From Drosophila persimilis (taxonomy: Eukaryota > Arthropoda > Insecta > Diptera > Drosophilidae), in contig NW_020825307.1 of the NCBI RefSeq assembly GCF_003286085.1, positions 1 through 64,000 on the forward strand: 64,000 bases of DNA. Reading direction: 5' to 3'. This document shows, in pieces, positions 1 to 10,304 of this stretch. Numbering within the stretch: position 1 is the stretch's first letter; each line of letters begins with the position of its first letter. The notes beneath the pieces were generated by a model. The model made no database searches and was not told the DNA's origin. It saw only the letters and a program-made list of their open reading frames with translations. A program made the translations under genes and the position numbers.

Positions 1-222
1 AATACAAAGAAAGTGAAACGATCAGCGAAGCCAAAGAAGGAAGACCCCCAGAAGACCCAGCTGAGCAAAGAAATTTAAGAAGGAAGACCCGTTCGAAGAT
101 CTGCCAAACTAAGAAGGACGACCCCTACCGGATATTTCGTGAGCAAGAGTTGTATTAATAAATATATAAGTTCAATTAGGATATATAAGATTATAAAAAC
201 TAACATATAAGAAAAATTAAAA

Positions 223-1476
223 GTGGATCAGCTAACTTTAGATTTTGAAAAACTAAAAATGATTAACTCTCAAGCAAGGACCGATCTCACAGCAGATCTG
301 GTCAAACAATTGATAGCACTTCAAATTTCACAAGTACAAGAGCAAATTGTAAATTTAAAACAACAAATAGAAACTAAATCCGATCAGGTATCGGATTATC
401 AGGCAGAAACAATAGACGAGACAATAAGAGACGACACCACATTGAAGGTAATAGAATCCCTACCAATTTTTAATGGTGGATTAAACCAATATGTAGGATG
501 GAGGGAAGCTGCAGAAACTGCAGTGAAGTTATATAAGAAAGGAAGTAAGCAATATTATATTGCATTAACAATTTTGAGAAACAAAATAACAGGACCAGCA
601 CATGACGCACTGACCAACCACGGGACAGTTCTAAATTTTGATGCCATACTTTCACGGCTTGACTTTGTTTACAGTGACAAGAGACCTATTTACATAATAG
701 AACAGGAATTAAGCGTTCTCCGACAAGGGAACCTTTCAATTATAGATTTCTATAACGAGGTTAACAAGAAAATGACCTTGTTAATAAATAAGACAATAAT
801 GACTCACGGAAAGGACAGTGAGATCACCAAAGAATCAAATAAAAAAATTAGAGACAATGCCTTACGCATTTTTGTCACTGGCCTAAACGGCGGCATTGCT
901 GAAATCCTATTTTCATTGAATCCCCCAGATTTACCGAATGCCTTAGCAAAGGTACAGGAATTGCAATCTAATAACATTCGGGCCCAATTTGCCTACCAAT
1001 TCAGCGGTCCCAGAAATTCAGGGAATAATAATTTTAATACCTTAAGATTCAACCAACGACAACCTAGGACTAACAGTTCACCATTCGACCAAAAAAGGGA
1101 TTTGCAGAGGAATAACATGTCTTGGGGACAACCCTATTTCTTGGGTAATAGACAACAAAATCAGGCCCCAGAACCAATGGAGGTAGACGAATCTATACAA
1201 ATCCGGAACCGACAGAACAGCAATCAATTCAGGGGAAATAATAACAATAGAAACTATCGGGAGAATACTAACGGTTATTATAGGAGAAATAATAACAATT
1301 ATAACAATTATAGCCAAGCCCAGCATTTTAGGGCAAACGTAGTACAGAATAATCAGTCTAACGACAATCAAGCGCAGAAACGAAAGCTAAACGAAATGTC
1401 GGAACAACCGGCTAATAAAGCAATGAGGATAAATAACATTGAGGAGGATCATTTTTTAGATCAGCCCCCGAAGTAG
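223..1476 (+). CDS. gag: Errantivirus gag polyprotein, copy 1
   Basis: A 417-residue ORF encoding the structural protein that packages the element RNA. The N-terminal third is coiled-coil-like and rich in Gln, Leu and Lys. The middle holds a capsid-like block (LPIFNGGLNQYVGWREA at about residues 85-101). The C-terminal third is Asn/Arg/Gln-rich with NNNNRNYRE-type runs and no CCHC zinc knuckle, as usual for errantivirus gag. The frame opens with GTG at 223. The first in-frame ATG is at 259 (codon 13), in AAAATGA context, and is the more likely start unless a non-AUG start is used; copy 2 also has GTG. The ORF ends at 1476, just after a TTTTTTA slippery site that leads into pol. Confidence 0.88.
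   Translation: MDQLTLDFEKLKMINSQARTDLTADLVKQLIALQISQVQEQIVNLKQQIETKSDQVSDYQAETIDETIRDDTTLKVIESLPIFNGGLNQYVGWREAAETAVKLYKKGSKQYYIALTILRNKITGPAHDALTNHGTVLNFDAILSRLDFVYSDKRPIYIIEQELSVLRQGNLSIIDFYNEVNKKMTLLINKTIMTHGKDSEITKESNKKIRDNALRIFVTGLNGGIAEILFSLNPPDLPNALAKVQELQSNNIRAQFAYQFSGPRNSGNNNFNTLRFNQRQPRTNSSPFDQKRDLQRNNMSWGQPYFLGNRQQNQAPEPMEVDESIQIRNRQNSNQFRGNNNNRNYRENTNGYYRRNNNNYNNYSQAQHFRANVVQNNQSNDNQAQKRKLNEMSEQPANKAMRINNIEEDHFLDQPPK
1452..1458 (+). promoter_or_regulatory. Candidate -1 ribosomal frameshift site, gag to pol
   Basis: The heptamer T TTT TTA is in the gag reading phase 16 nt before the gag stop codon. The pol frame is -1 relative to gag and is open across this point, so slippage here would give a Gag-Pol fusion. 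T TTT TTA is a known retroviral slippery heptamer. The same site is conserved at 34472-34478 in copy 2. A downstream RNA structure was not tested. Confidence 0.65.
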
Positions 1477-1529
1477 GTCTGCCCTACCTAAAAAGAGTAG
1501 ACAAAAAAATAAACAGAGAATTAAAAGTT

Positions 1530-4500
1530 TTGATAGATACGGGAGCAACTTCCTGTTATATAAAAAAAGGAATTTACGACAATAAAAAAGAATTACCAAT
1601 CTATAAGAAAGTTGCTACAGTGAATGGGTTTTCAATAATTAAATATTTCCATAATATAACTATTTTCAACACAAAGCAAGTGTTTTATGAAATAGATGGA
1701 ATGGAGGCAGATTTACTAATAGGATTTAACCTATTAAAGAAAATCGGAGCGGTTATTGATACAGGAAAGGGGACTTTAAGTTATAAAGACAATGAGGAGA
1801 AACTAATATATGACGAGGTCCTTTCTTTAAACAAATTAACCTTTATAGAAGGAAAAACCATCCTTCCGTTGAAGGAATATATAATAAAAAAATATTTTGA
1901 AGAAGAAAAAGAAATGAAAAGCGATTCAGTAAAGGTAGAAGGAAGTTTATATAGCTTGGGATCAAAAAATCCTGAGCACGCCGACGAAGAATTATCCGTC
2001 AATAGTTTGGGATTCAAATATCCTGAACCCGCCGTCGTTGAATTATCCGACACTAAAAGTTCGAATAGTTTGGGATTAAAGAATCCTGAACACGCCGTCG
2101 TTGAATTATCCGACAATGAACAATTTAAAAGTTTGGGATGCAAAAATCCTGAACGCGCCGTCGTAGAAATATCCGACATTCAAAATTATGCAAATTCTGA
2201 ATTGAAAAAAATGAAATTGTATAACACAATAACCTACAAAGAGGACAATTTAGAAAATCTCAGAGAGAAAATGGTATCTATCATCGAAGAAGACCATGCC
2301 AATATAAATTTACAGTTACCGTTCAGAACGGATATAAAAGGAGAGATTAACACTGAACACGATAGACCGGTATATGGCAAGCAGTATCCATACGCTTATT
2401 CGGTTAACGATTTCGTTAATAACGAAATAAGTAAAATGTTAGATGAAGGTATAATCAGACCTAGTAAAAGCCCATATAATTCACCGGTAATAGTAGTACC
2501 AAAGAAGGGAGTAAATAAGGACGGAACTCCTAAGCATAGATTAGTAATAGACTTTAAGAAACTTAATGAAAACACTATACCGGATAGATACCCTATGCAA
2601 GATCCTTCAGTAATCCTTGCCAATTTAGGTAAAGCGAAATATTTCTCGGCCATTGATTTAGAGTCAGGTTTCTATCAGATTTTAATGAGGGAATCAGTTA
2701 TTGAAAAAACATCTTTTTCCATAAATAACGGCAAATATGAATTTCTAAGAATGCCTATGGGATTGACGAACGCTCCCAGAATTTTCCAAAGGGCAATGGA
2801 CGATATACTTAGAGAACAAGTTGGGAAAACTTGTCACGTTTATATGGACGATATAATAATATTTTCAAAAACTATAGAACAACATTATAAAGATCTAATT
2901 CATATAATTCAGATATTGCAAAACGCTAACATGAAAATTTCACTAGAAAAGTCTAAATTCTTTCAATTGGAAACCAAATTTCTGGGATACATTGTTTCCC
3001 AAAATATCATTAAAACAGATCCAGACAAAATCTCCACAATACAAAACTATCCAATTCCTAAAAATATCAGAGAGCTACGTAGCTTCTTAGGACTAACAGG
3101 GTATTACAGAAAATTTGTCCGAAATTATGCCACAATTGCCAAACCTTTAACAAAATATCTGAGCGGAGTAAATGGGAAAGTTTCACGAAGGGCATCCAAG
3201 AAAGCATTAATACAGCTGGATGAACCAGCAATTGGAGCATTTAATAATTTAAAGGACAGTTTAATAGCACATATTGAATTAGTACAACCAGATTACAATA
3301 AAAAATTCACATTAACCACAGATGCATCGGACATAGCAATAGGTGCAGTTTTGTCGCAAGATGAGAATCCCATAACATTTATTTCTAAAACTTTAAGTAA
3401 AACCGAGCAATTATATGCTACTAATAAAAAAGAATTATTAGCTATTGTATGGGCATTAAAAAATTTGCGAAATTATTTATACGGAGTGAGTGGAATTGAA
3501 ATACATACAGATCACCAACCTTTGTCCTTTGCAATGTCGCAAAAAAATCCAAATGTTGAAATGAAACGTTGGTATTACTTCATAGAAAGTTTCACACCAA
3601 AAATCATTTATAAGCCAGGCTCAACTAACGTAGTAGCGGACGCGTTATCCCGGATTAAAATAAATCATATGACAGATAGTGATGTCGACCAGACAGAATC
3701 AGAATCAGACATAAATACTCAGCATTCAGCAGAGAGTAGTTTTGAAAACGTCATTCAAGAGACTAGCAAGCCTCTAAACCAATTTAAACAGCAGCTACTA
3801 TTAGCGCAAGGGAGATTCACAGTTCATGAGTTAGTAAGAGTTTATGAAAATACCCGACATATTATTGAATTTGATACGGTTGACAATCTGCTAATCATTT
3901 TAAAAGAATTTATTCAGCCTCACTTAACCACAGGAATACACTGCACTTTAGAAGATTTATACCTTATCCAAAATAAGCTAAAGGAAAACTTCATAAATAA
4001 ATTTCTCTTCACAAGAAAGTTCCTCCAAGATGTAGTAAATTCAGAAGATAAAGCTATAATTATAGAAGAAACACATTGCAGAGCCCATAGAGGACTAGAC
4101 GAAAATTACAAACAAATAACTAAGCTGTATTATTGGCCAAACCTGCACAAAAAATTAAAAGAATATATAAAAAATTGTGAGATCTGTAACAAAAACAAAT
4201 ATCGGAGACACCCTGTAAAAATTCCAATTGGGGAAGCTCCCATTCCAGCAAAAGAAGGAGATCAATTACACTTAGACATATACTATGCCCAAAACCTAAC
4301 ATTCATAACTTGTATAGATTCTTATTCCAAATACTTGGTGGTCAAGGAAATTCAAAGTAAATTAAACATTGAAAATAAGGTAATGGAAATTTTACAACAC
4401 TTTCCGTTAGCAACATCATTAATGACTGACAACGAACCAAGCTTTACTTCAGCACAATTTAGATCATTCATACAAAGAAGTAACTTAACTATTTATTATG

Positions 4501-4937
4501 CTGATCCCAGACACAGCACCTCAAATGGTCAGGTAGAAAGGGTACATTCCACACTAACAGAAATAGCGCGGTGCATCAAGGATGAACTAAATCTAACAGA
4601 TTATTCAGAAATAATAATAAGGGCGGCACTGAAATATAACCTGACGATACATTCAACGACCAATCAAATGCCATATGACATATTGTATAACAAAATAGAA
4701 CACAAACATAATCCAATATTACTTAAGGAAGCTCAGACCAAAATGCTTAAGATACATAACAAAGATAGAAGAGAAAAAGATTATAAAATAGGAGAAGTAG
4801 TCTATGAAAAGAAATTCGGGGAAAGAAATAAACTTCAATCCCGATACAAAAAGCAGGTAGTTAAGGAAAATCGACCGAATAAAATTATAATCAACAATAG
4901 AAACAGAATTATACATAAAGATAACATCAAATATTAA
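1530..4937 (+). CDS. pol: Errantivirus pol: protease, reverse transcriptase, RNase H, integrase, copy 1
   Basis: An ORF of 1135 residues counted from 1530 (TTG). The frame is already open upstream through 1458, so translation more likely enters by -1 frameshift from gag than by starting here. Domains in order: aspartic protease with DTGA at residues 3-6; a Lys/Glu-rich spacer carrying four copies of an SLG-KNPEHAVVELSD-type repeat (nt 1953-2177); reverse transcriptase with YMDD at nt 2841-2852; RNase H with TTDASD near nt 3316-3333 and DALSRI near 3640; integrase with an HHCC zinc finger (about 4071-4190), catalytic Asp in MTDNEPSF and Glu in NGQVERVHS. The stop is 16 bp before the env ATG. 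No internal stop is present. Confidence 0.9.
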   Translation: MIDTGATSCYIKKGIYDNKKELPIYKKVATVNGFSIIKYFHNITIFNTKQVFYEIDGMEADLLIGFNLLKKIGAVIDTGKGTLSYKDNEEKLIYDEVLSLNKLTFIEGKTILPLKEYIIKKYFEEEKEMKSDSVKVEGSLYSLGSKNPEHADEELSVNSLGFKYPEPAVVELSDTKSSNSLGLKNPEHAVVELSDNEQFKSLGCKNPERAVVEISDIQNYANSELKKMKLYNTITYKEDNLENLREKMVSIIEEDHANINLQLPFRTDIKGEINTEHDRPVYGKQYPYAYSVNDFVNNEISKMLDEGIIRPSKSPYNSPVIVVPKKGVNKDGTPKHRLVIDFKKLNENTIPDRYPMQDPSVILANLGKAKYFSAIDLESGFYQILMRESVIEKTSFSINNGKYEFLRMPMGLTNAPRIFQRAMDDILREQVGKTCHVYMDDIIIFSKTIEQHYKDLIHIIQILQNANMKISLEKSKFFQLETKFLGYIVSQNIIKTDPDKISTIQNYPIPKNIRELRSFLGLTGYYRKFVRNYATIAKPLTKYLSGVNGKVSRRASKKALIQLDEPAIGAFNNLKDSLIAHIELVQPDYNKKFTLTTDASDIAIGAVLSQDENPITFISKTLSKTEQLYATNKKELLAIVWALKNLRNYLYGVSGIEIHTDHQPLSFAMSQKNPNVEMKRWYYFIESFTPKIIYKPGSTNVVADALSRIKINHMTDSDVDQTESESDINTQHSAESSFENVIQETSKPLNQFKQQLLLAQGRFTVHELVRVYENTRHIIEFDTVDNLLIILKEFIQPHLTTGIHCTLEDLYLIQNKLKENFINKFLFTRKFLQDVVNSEDKAIIIEETHCRAHRGLDENYKQITKLYYWPNLHKKLKEYIKNCEICNKNKYRRHPVKIPIGEAPIPAKEGDQLHLDIYYAQNLTFITCIDSYSKYLVVKEIQSKLNIENKVMEILQHFPLATSLMTDNEPSFTSAQFRSFIQRSNLTIYYADPRHSTSNGQVERVHSTLTEIARCIKDELNLTDYSEIIIRAALKYNLTIHSTTNQMPYDILYNKIEHKHNPILLKEAQTKMLKIHNKDRREKDYKIGEVVYEKKFGERNKLQSRYKKQVVKENRPNKIIINNRNRIIHKDNIKY
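1953..2177 (+). repeat. In-frame minisatellite in pol between protease and RT, 4 units
   Basis: Units start at about 1953, 2004, 2067 and 2130, with spacing 51, 63 and 63 bp. Each encodes a variant of SLGxKxPExAVVELSD. Copy 2 has five units at the matching place, so the repeat changes length in frame. Confidence 0.8.
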
Positions 4938-4953
4938 ATATTTTTTCCAGAAA

Positions 4954-6375
4954 ATGTATGCGAATATACTAATACTGACTTTTGTTATATTGACGACTGC
5001 GGAAGTAATTGACTATACGCATAGTGACTATCTATTGCTCAAAGACGACAGAGACGTTTACACTTATGAAACATACGCTGAACTTTTCCATATTACTAAT
5101 TTGAGTTTTTATAGAGAGATAATTGATAAAGAATCCAAATATGTCAACAAATCAATTAATTCAGACGATGAGTGGGAAATATCAATGGACTTAAGTCTAT
5201 TAAAATTAATGATTTCAGAATTAGTTCCAAAACGGAAAGAAAGGGGAATAAATGAATTAGGTACCATTTGGAAATGGATAGCAGGCAGCCCTGATCATGA
5301 CGACTTTTTGAAAATACAAAATAAAGTAAATGAATTAACTGAAAATAATAATAAACAATTTGTAATAAATTCCAAATTTTTCAAAGAAATTGAATTGCTA
5401 TCAAATTCATTAAAGAATGTCATCTTCAATGAAGAAACGATACTGAGAAAGCATCGTTTAAAATTAATAACTTTTGACCTACTAAATTTAGTTGATACCA
5501 TAACCCTCTTAAAAGTAAACATTTTCAATACAAAAATTTTAAATAAAAACGAAATAGAGGACATTTATAAGCATGAAAAACATAATGTTGAACTGTCTGA
5601 TCTGTTGGACATTGCAACGGTTAAAATAATTCGAAATGCAGATTTAATAATCATTTACATAAAATATCCTCAAATTAAAGATATTTGCAAGTTTTACCAT
5701 GCAAGAGCCATCTCACAAAATGATGGAATGTTAGTTATAAGTGAAAAAGTTTGTGAATGTAAGGAGAAATACTATTTAATGAATAATTTTAAAAGTGAAA
5801 CTTTTAACAATTACGCACAAATAAATTTAAAGAGTACCTGTTTCACCAATTTACTTAATGGCTTTAAAGCCAACTGCACTAAAAAAAGGGAAAAAAACAA
5901 AGAAATAGACATCATTCAGGATGGTGCCATATTAGTTTCAGGCAAAAATATCGTAGACAATACTACTTTGTTAGGATCGTATCTCCTTATATTCAACAAC
6001 ACAATTGTAATAAATAATATAACCCACATAAATGATAAGGGTAAAATTCTAAAATATATATCGCATCATAGATATAGCGATTTTGAATTAGTCGATTATA
6101 TACAATCGAATGATAAGCAATTTTCTTTTGATAATGTTAATATTTTAAATCCCCTTATAACATTAGGTAATACGGCCTTACCATTAACAACATTATTTTT
6201 AATCATTTTGATATTGTTAATGTTATTTTACTTCGGCTATAAATTAACCAAATTTGTACTTATTAAATCAATAAGAATACCGTCAGAAGAAATAGTGGAA
6301 AGCAACATTCAAATACTGTCAGAAGAAATTAGAGCTCTATCAGAACTTCAAAATGTATCGGGACGAAACATTTAA
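4954..6375 (+). CDS. env: Errantivirus envelope glycoprotein, copy 1
   Basis: A 473-residue type I membrane protein related in family to baculovirus F-type fusion proteins. A hydrophobic signal peptide covers residues 1-16. A basic furin-type site, KRKER, lies at residues 93-97, followed by the conserved block GINELGTIWKWIAGSPD. There are several N-glycosylation sequons. A transmembrane segment lies at about residues 411-430 with a cytoplasmic tail of about 40 residues. The ATG at 4954 follows the pol stop by 16 bp; errantivirus env is normally translated from a spliced subgenomic RNA, and I did not identify the splice sites. The reading frame is intact. Confidence 0.88.
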   Translation: MYANILILTFVILTTAEVIDYTHSDYLLLKDDRDVYTYETYAELFHITNLSFYREIIDKESKYVNKSINSDDEWEISMDLSLLKLMISELVPKRKERGINELGTIWKWIAGSPDHDDFLKIQNKVNELTENNNKQFVINSKFFKEIELLSNSLKNVIFNEETILRKHRLKLITFDLLNLVDTITLLKVNIFNTKILNKNEIEDIYKHEKHNVELSDLLDIATVKIIRNADLIIIYIKYPQIKDICKFYHARAISQNDGMLVISEKVCECKEKYYLMNNFKSETFNNYAQINLKSTCFTNLLNGFKANCTKKREKNKEIDIIQDGAILVSGKNIVDNTTLLGSYLLIFNNTIVINNITHINDKGKILKYISHHRYSDFELVDYIQSNDKQFSFDNVNILNPLITLGNTALPLTTLFLIILILLMLFYFGYKLTKFVLIKSIRIPSEEIVESNIQILSEEIRALSELQNVSGRNI

Positions 6376-6385
6376 GAATGGGGGG

Positions 6386-6916
6386 AGTTAACGTACCCAA
6401 TTCCATTGAGCTCTTATACGAGTTGTAAACAATCTTTGGCTTTCCAAAACGAAAACAATTTCAATCTTGGGCCTCCGCCTAATTGATTTCTAAGATGTAC
6501 AATCTCAAGCGCCCCCGCCGCAATCCCAATCTTTGACACTCGCCTAAATGGAAAACCAATGTTTGCCCACACCCGGCTTCTCATAAACAATCTCACTCCC
6601 GGCTTTCTGCAGATCCTGCACTTTAGGCCTTTTACAGTTCTCTCTTTGGATGACGAAATCCAATACTCGGGATGGCGAAATCAATTGAAATGTTTATAGA
6701 AAAACGATTCCCGAAAGGGATCAACGATGCAAAGATCAGAAAGTTCAAATCAGTCTTGATCCAGCAGCGACACCGCAAAGTCTAGCTAAATATTAAGATC
6801 GCGCAGTCCCTTGCCCGGAATTCCTTTGTGACCCTCTACTTAAATCTATATCAGTGAAGTTCGAAGTAAAATAAAAACTTTTTAAAAACACAATCCGCTA
6901 CCGCTATTGTTTAATT
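6386..6916 (+). repeat. 3' LTR of errantivirus copy 1 (531 bp)
   Basis: Starts AGTTAACGTACCC directly after a G-rich polypurine tract (GGGGGG, about 6380-6385) and ends TTTAATT. Length equals both LTRs of copy 2. AATAAA occurs at 6870-6875. The four bases after the LTR are TGTA, which would be the target duplication; the left flank is outside the window. Confidence 0.9.
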
Positions 6917-7031
6917 TGTATGTATAATAGATTTTGGCTATTTATCTTTTCTTCACTGTGTCACTGTCACTTTTTGCCTTCCACTTGAATTAATATGTAC
7001 GTTTAAATTGCAAGTCCACCCGGGGGCGCCA
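6917..7031. other. Unassigned spacer
   Basis: About 115 bp between the errantivirus LTR and the lone BEL-type LTR. I see no ORF, repeat match within the window, or regulatory motif that I can support. Confidence 0.4.
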
Positions 7032-7338
7032 TGAAATTATAGAATAGTTTTTCTAAATAACAATACCGAAATTTCTTGGGTGACTGCAATTTTTTATTTT
7101 AATACGACGAAAGAAAAGGGGTGCGTGCGTTCGATTTCATGGATTTTTCTCGACTTCTTTCATATATTAAAACAATTTCTTCTATGCCTACCTTACCTAC
7201 GGTGGCAAAGCGGGGCGAATTCGCCAAGAGCGAGAGAGCGAGCTTTTATTGCGCTCCCGCTTTGCCCTAGCCTAACTTACACTAGACTTCATGAAATACT
7301 ATCCTAATAACAATTATTATTATTCAAATGGCGCTACA
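7032..7338 (-). repeat. Lone LTR of the BEL-C family
   Basis: Read on the minus strand it runs TGTAGCGCCATTTG to TTTCA (TG...CA). It matches the 3' LTR of BEL-C at 58547-58857 along its length with small differences. No internal element sequence adjoins it, so it is a solo LTR or remnant. The 5-bp flanks (CGCCA and ATATT) do not match, so no target duplication is visible. Short ORFs in it are chance. Confidence 0.8.
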
Positions 7339-7349
7339 ATATTAATTTT

Positions 7350-7418
7350 AAAAAGATAAGCTAATTAAGCTACTGGGTTCATACCCCATTTATAAAGGTT
7401 ATAATCCTTTTTTTTTAA
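7350..7418 (+). tRNA. trnM: Mitochondrial tRNA-Met (CAT), nuclear copy
   Basis: The sequence has the start AAAAAGATAAGCT, anticodon loop GGTTCATACCC with CAT, and the 3' strand matching the acceptor stem typical of Drosophila trnM. It sits directly before nad2 as in the mitochondrial genome. In the nucleus it is presumably not a functional tRNA gene. Confidence 0.85.
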
Positions 7419-8242
7419 TTTTTAATAATTCTTCAAAAATTTTATTTTTGACAATTATAATTATCGGAACAATAATTACAGTTACATCTAATTCTTGGTT
7501 AGGAGCTTGAATAGGACTTGAAATTAATTTGTTATCTTTTATCCCCCTGCTAAGAGATAATAATAATTTAACTTCAACTGAAGCATCTTTAAAATATTTT
7601 TTAACCCAAGCATTAGCTTCAACTGTTTTATTATTTTCATCAATTATTTTAATATTAAAAAATAATATAAATATTGAAATTAATGAATCATTTACTTCAA
7701 TAATTATTATATATACCCTACTATTAAAAATAGGAGCTGCTCCTTTTCATTTCTGATTTCCCAATATAATGGAAGGTTTAACTTGAATAAATGCGTTAAT
7801 ATTAATAACTTGACAAAAAATTGCCCCACTAATATTAATTTCTTATTTAGATATTAAAAATTTATTACTTATTAGAGTAATTTTGTCAGTAATTGTAGGA
7901 GCAATTGGTGGGTTAAACCAAACATCTTTACGAAAATTAATAGCATTTTCTTCAATTAACCATTTAGGATGAATATTAATAAGTTTAATAATTAGAGAAT
8001 CTGTATGATTGATTTATTTCACATTTTATTCTTTTTTATCATTTATTTTAACTTTTATATTTAATATTTTTAAATTAGTTCATTTAAATCAATTATTTTC
8101 TTGATTTATAAATAGAAAATTTTTAAAATTTACTTTATTTATGAATTTTCTATCTTTAGGTGGATTACCTCAATTTTTAGGATTTTTACCTAAATGACTA
8201 GTAATTCAAGAATTAACATTTTGTAATCAATATTTTACATTA
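7418..8242 (+). pseudogene. nad2: nad2 (NADH dehydrogenase subunit 2), nuclear mitochondrial copy, 3'-truncated
   Basis: 275 codons are open in the invertebrate mitochondrial code from an ATT start at 7418, with the usual hydrophobic ND2 content, for example GAAPFHFWFPN and GGLPQFLGFLPKWLVIQ. In the standard code TGA codons interrupt it. The last 60 or so residues are missing. At 8242/8243 the frame passes without a break into cox1. The uninterrupted mitochondrial frame suggests a transfer that is not very old, or little decay since. Confidence 0.9.
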
Positions 8243-8354
8243 GTGGGAACATCTCTAAGAATTTTAATTCGAGCTGAATTAGGACATCCAGGAGCTTTAA
8301 TTGGAGATGATAAAATTTATAATGTAATTGTTACAGCTCATGCATTTATTATGA
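8243..8354 (+). pseudogene. cox1: cox1 (cytochrome c oxidase subunit I) fragment, part 1
   Basis: Encodes the segment [20 protein letters not shown] and onward to HAFIM in the mitochondrial code. The first 30 or so residues of cox1 are absent; the fragment is joined in frame to nad2. It is cut on the right by DINE-1 copy D1. Confidence 0.9.
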
Positions 8355-9490
8355 TTTTTATACCCGATACTCAAAATGAGTATTGGGGTATATTAGATTT
8401 GTGGTAAAAGTGGATGTGTGTAACGTCCAGAAGGAATCGTTTCCGACCCCATAAAGTATATATATTCTTGATCAGCATCAATAGCCGAGTCGATTGAGCC
8501 ATGTCTGTCTGTCCGTCTGTCCGTCCGTCCGTCTGTCCGTCTGTCCGTCTGTCCGTCTGTCCGTCCCCTTCAGCGCCTAATGCTCAAAGACTATAAGAGC
8601 TAGAGCAACGATGTTTTGGATCCAGACTTCTGTGATATGTCACTGCTCCAAAAATATTTCAAAACTTTGCCCCGCCCACTTTCGCCCCCACAAAGGGCGA
8701 AAATCTGTTGCATCCACAATTTTGACGATACGAGAAAACTAAAAACGCAGAATCGTAGAAGATGACTATATCTTCTAGAGTGCAAAATCTGAACCAGATC
8801 GTATAATTATTACAGCCAGAATCACGAAAACAATTTCACTCTTTCTCGCTCTGTCTCACTCTAACACACAGGTTTCATGGTCGGTTTTGCCAATTGCAAA
8901 ATATGAGTTCAAGGATCTCAGAACCTATAAAAGCCAGAGCAACCAAATTTGGTATCCACACTCCTGTGATATCGGACCTTGACCGTTTCCTGTCCAAATT
9001 TTGCCACACCCCCTTCCGCCCCCGCAAAGGACGAAAATCTGAGGCAACCACAAATCTCAGAGACTATTAAGGCTAGAGTAACCAAATTTGGTGCACACAC
9101 TCCTTTAAGATGTCACTATAAAACGTATATCTCAGAATTTCGCCCCACCCCCATCCGCCCCCACAAAGGACGAAAATCTGTTGCATCCACAATATTGCAG
9201 ATTTGAGAAAACTAAAAACGCAGAATCATAGATAATAACCATATCTATCAGGTTGCTGAATCTGGATCAGATCAGATCATTTTCATAGCCAAAAGGAGCA
9301 AATCAATTTGCACTGGCTACGCAGCGCCCGACGTCACGCTCAGACTGATTTTCTGTCTCTCTCGCACGCACTCTTTGTCGTGTCGTTAAATATTAGCGGC
9401 GTCTGCCGGAGGAGAGCCATACTGACTTAGTATCGGGTATAACCGTAGAGTTGCGGTGTCCGCAGCAACTCACAACGTTCCCCCTCGTTT
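8355..9490 (+). mobile_element. DINE-1 (Helitron-derived non-autonomous element), copy D1
   Basis: Begins TTTTTATACCCGATACTC with a short hairpin (TACCCGATACTC/GAGTATTGGGGTA), has a GTCY microsatellite at about 8502-8570, several diverged internal repeats with GCCCCxCCCACTTxCGCCCCCACAAAG motifs, an inverted copy of the left end (AGTATCGGGTATA) near the right, then the stem-loop GTTGCGG/CCGCAGCAAC, ending CCCCCTCGTTT. This is the known DINE-1 architecture. It split cox1 and removed roughly 20 bp of it. No protein is expected; the small ORFs within recur in other copies simply because the repeat is shared. Confidence 0.88.

Positions 9491-10304
<814 letters not shown>

Larger units (their letters stand above)
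1..6916 (+). mobile_element. Errantivirus copy 1 (gypsy-group endogenous retrovirus), 5' end outside window
   Basis: An LTR retroelement with three ORFs in the order gag, pol, env, ending in a 531-bp LTR at 6386-6916. The window opens inside its leader, at the point matching about 32995 in copy 2, so the 5' LTR and primer binding site are not visible. Assignment to the errantiviruses rests on the asparagine-rich gag without zinc knuckle, pol order protease-RT-RNase H-integrase, and an env with a furin-type site followed by the conserved GTIWKWIAGSPD block. LTR start AGTTAAC and the 4-bp target duplication and tRNA-Lys primer site seen in copy 2 point to the gypsy branch. All three ORFs are open, unlike copy 2. 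Confidence 0.9.

Noticed and set aside
1530..1532. TTG as the true start codon of errantivirus pol
   Set aside because: The frame is open upstream to the slippery site, and starting here would remove residues just before the protease DTGA motif.
7080..7307. 75-codon ORF between the errantivirus and the mitochondrial insertion
   Set aside because: It lies wholly within the lone LTR and recurs in the BEL-C LTR (58595-58804).
8502..8570. GTCTGTCC arrays resembling a short direct-repeat array such as CRISPR
   Set aside because: It is the GTCY microsatellite core of DINE-1, without spacers or leader, in a eukaryotic sequence.
8979..9206. A 75-codon ORF recurring in DINE-1 copies (also 19781, 20975, 29032, 30226)
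   Set aside because: DINE-1 is non-coding; the ORF recurs only because the repeat is duplicated, and it crosses internal tandem repeats.
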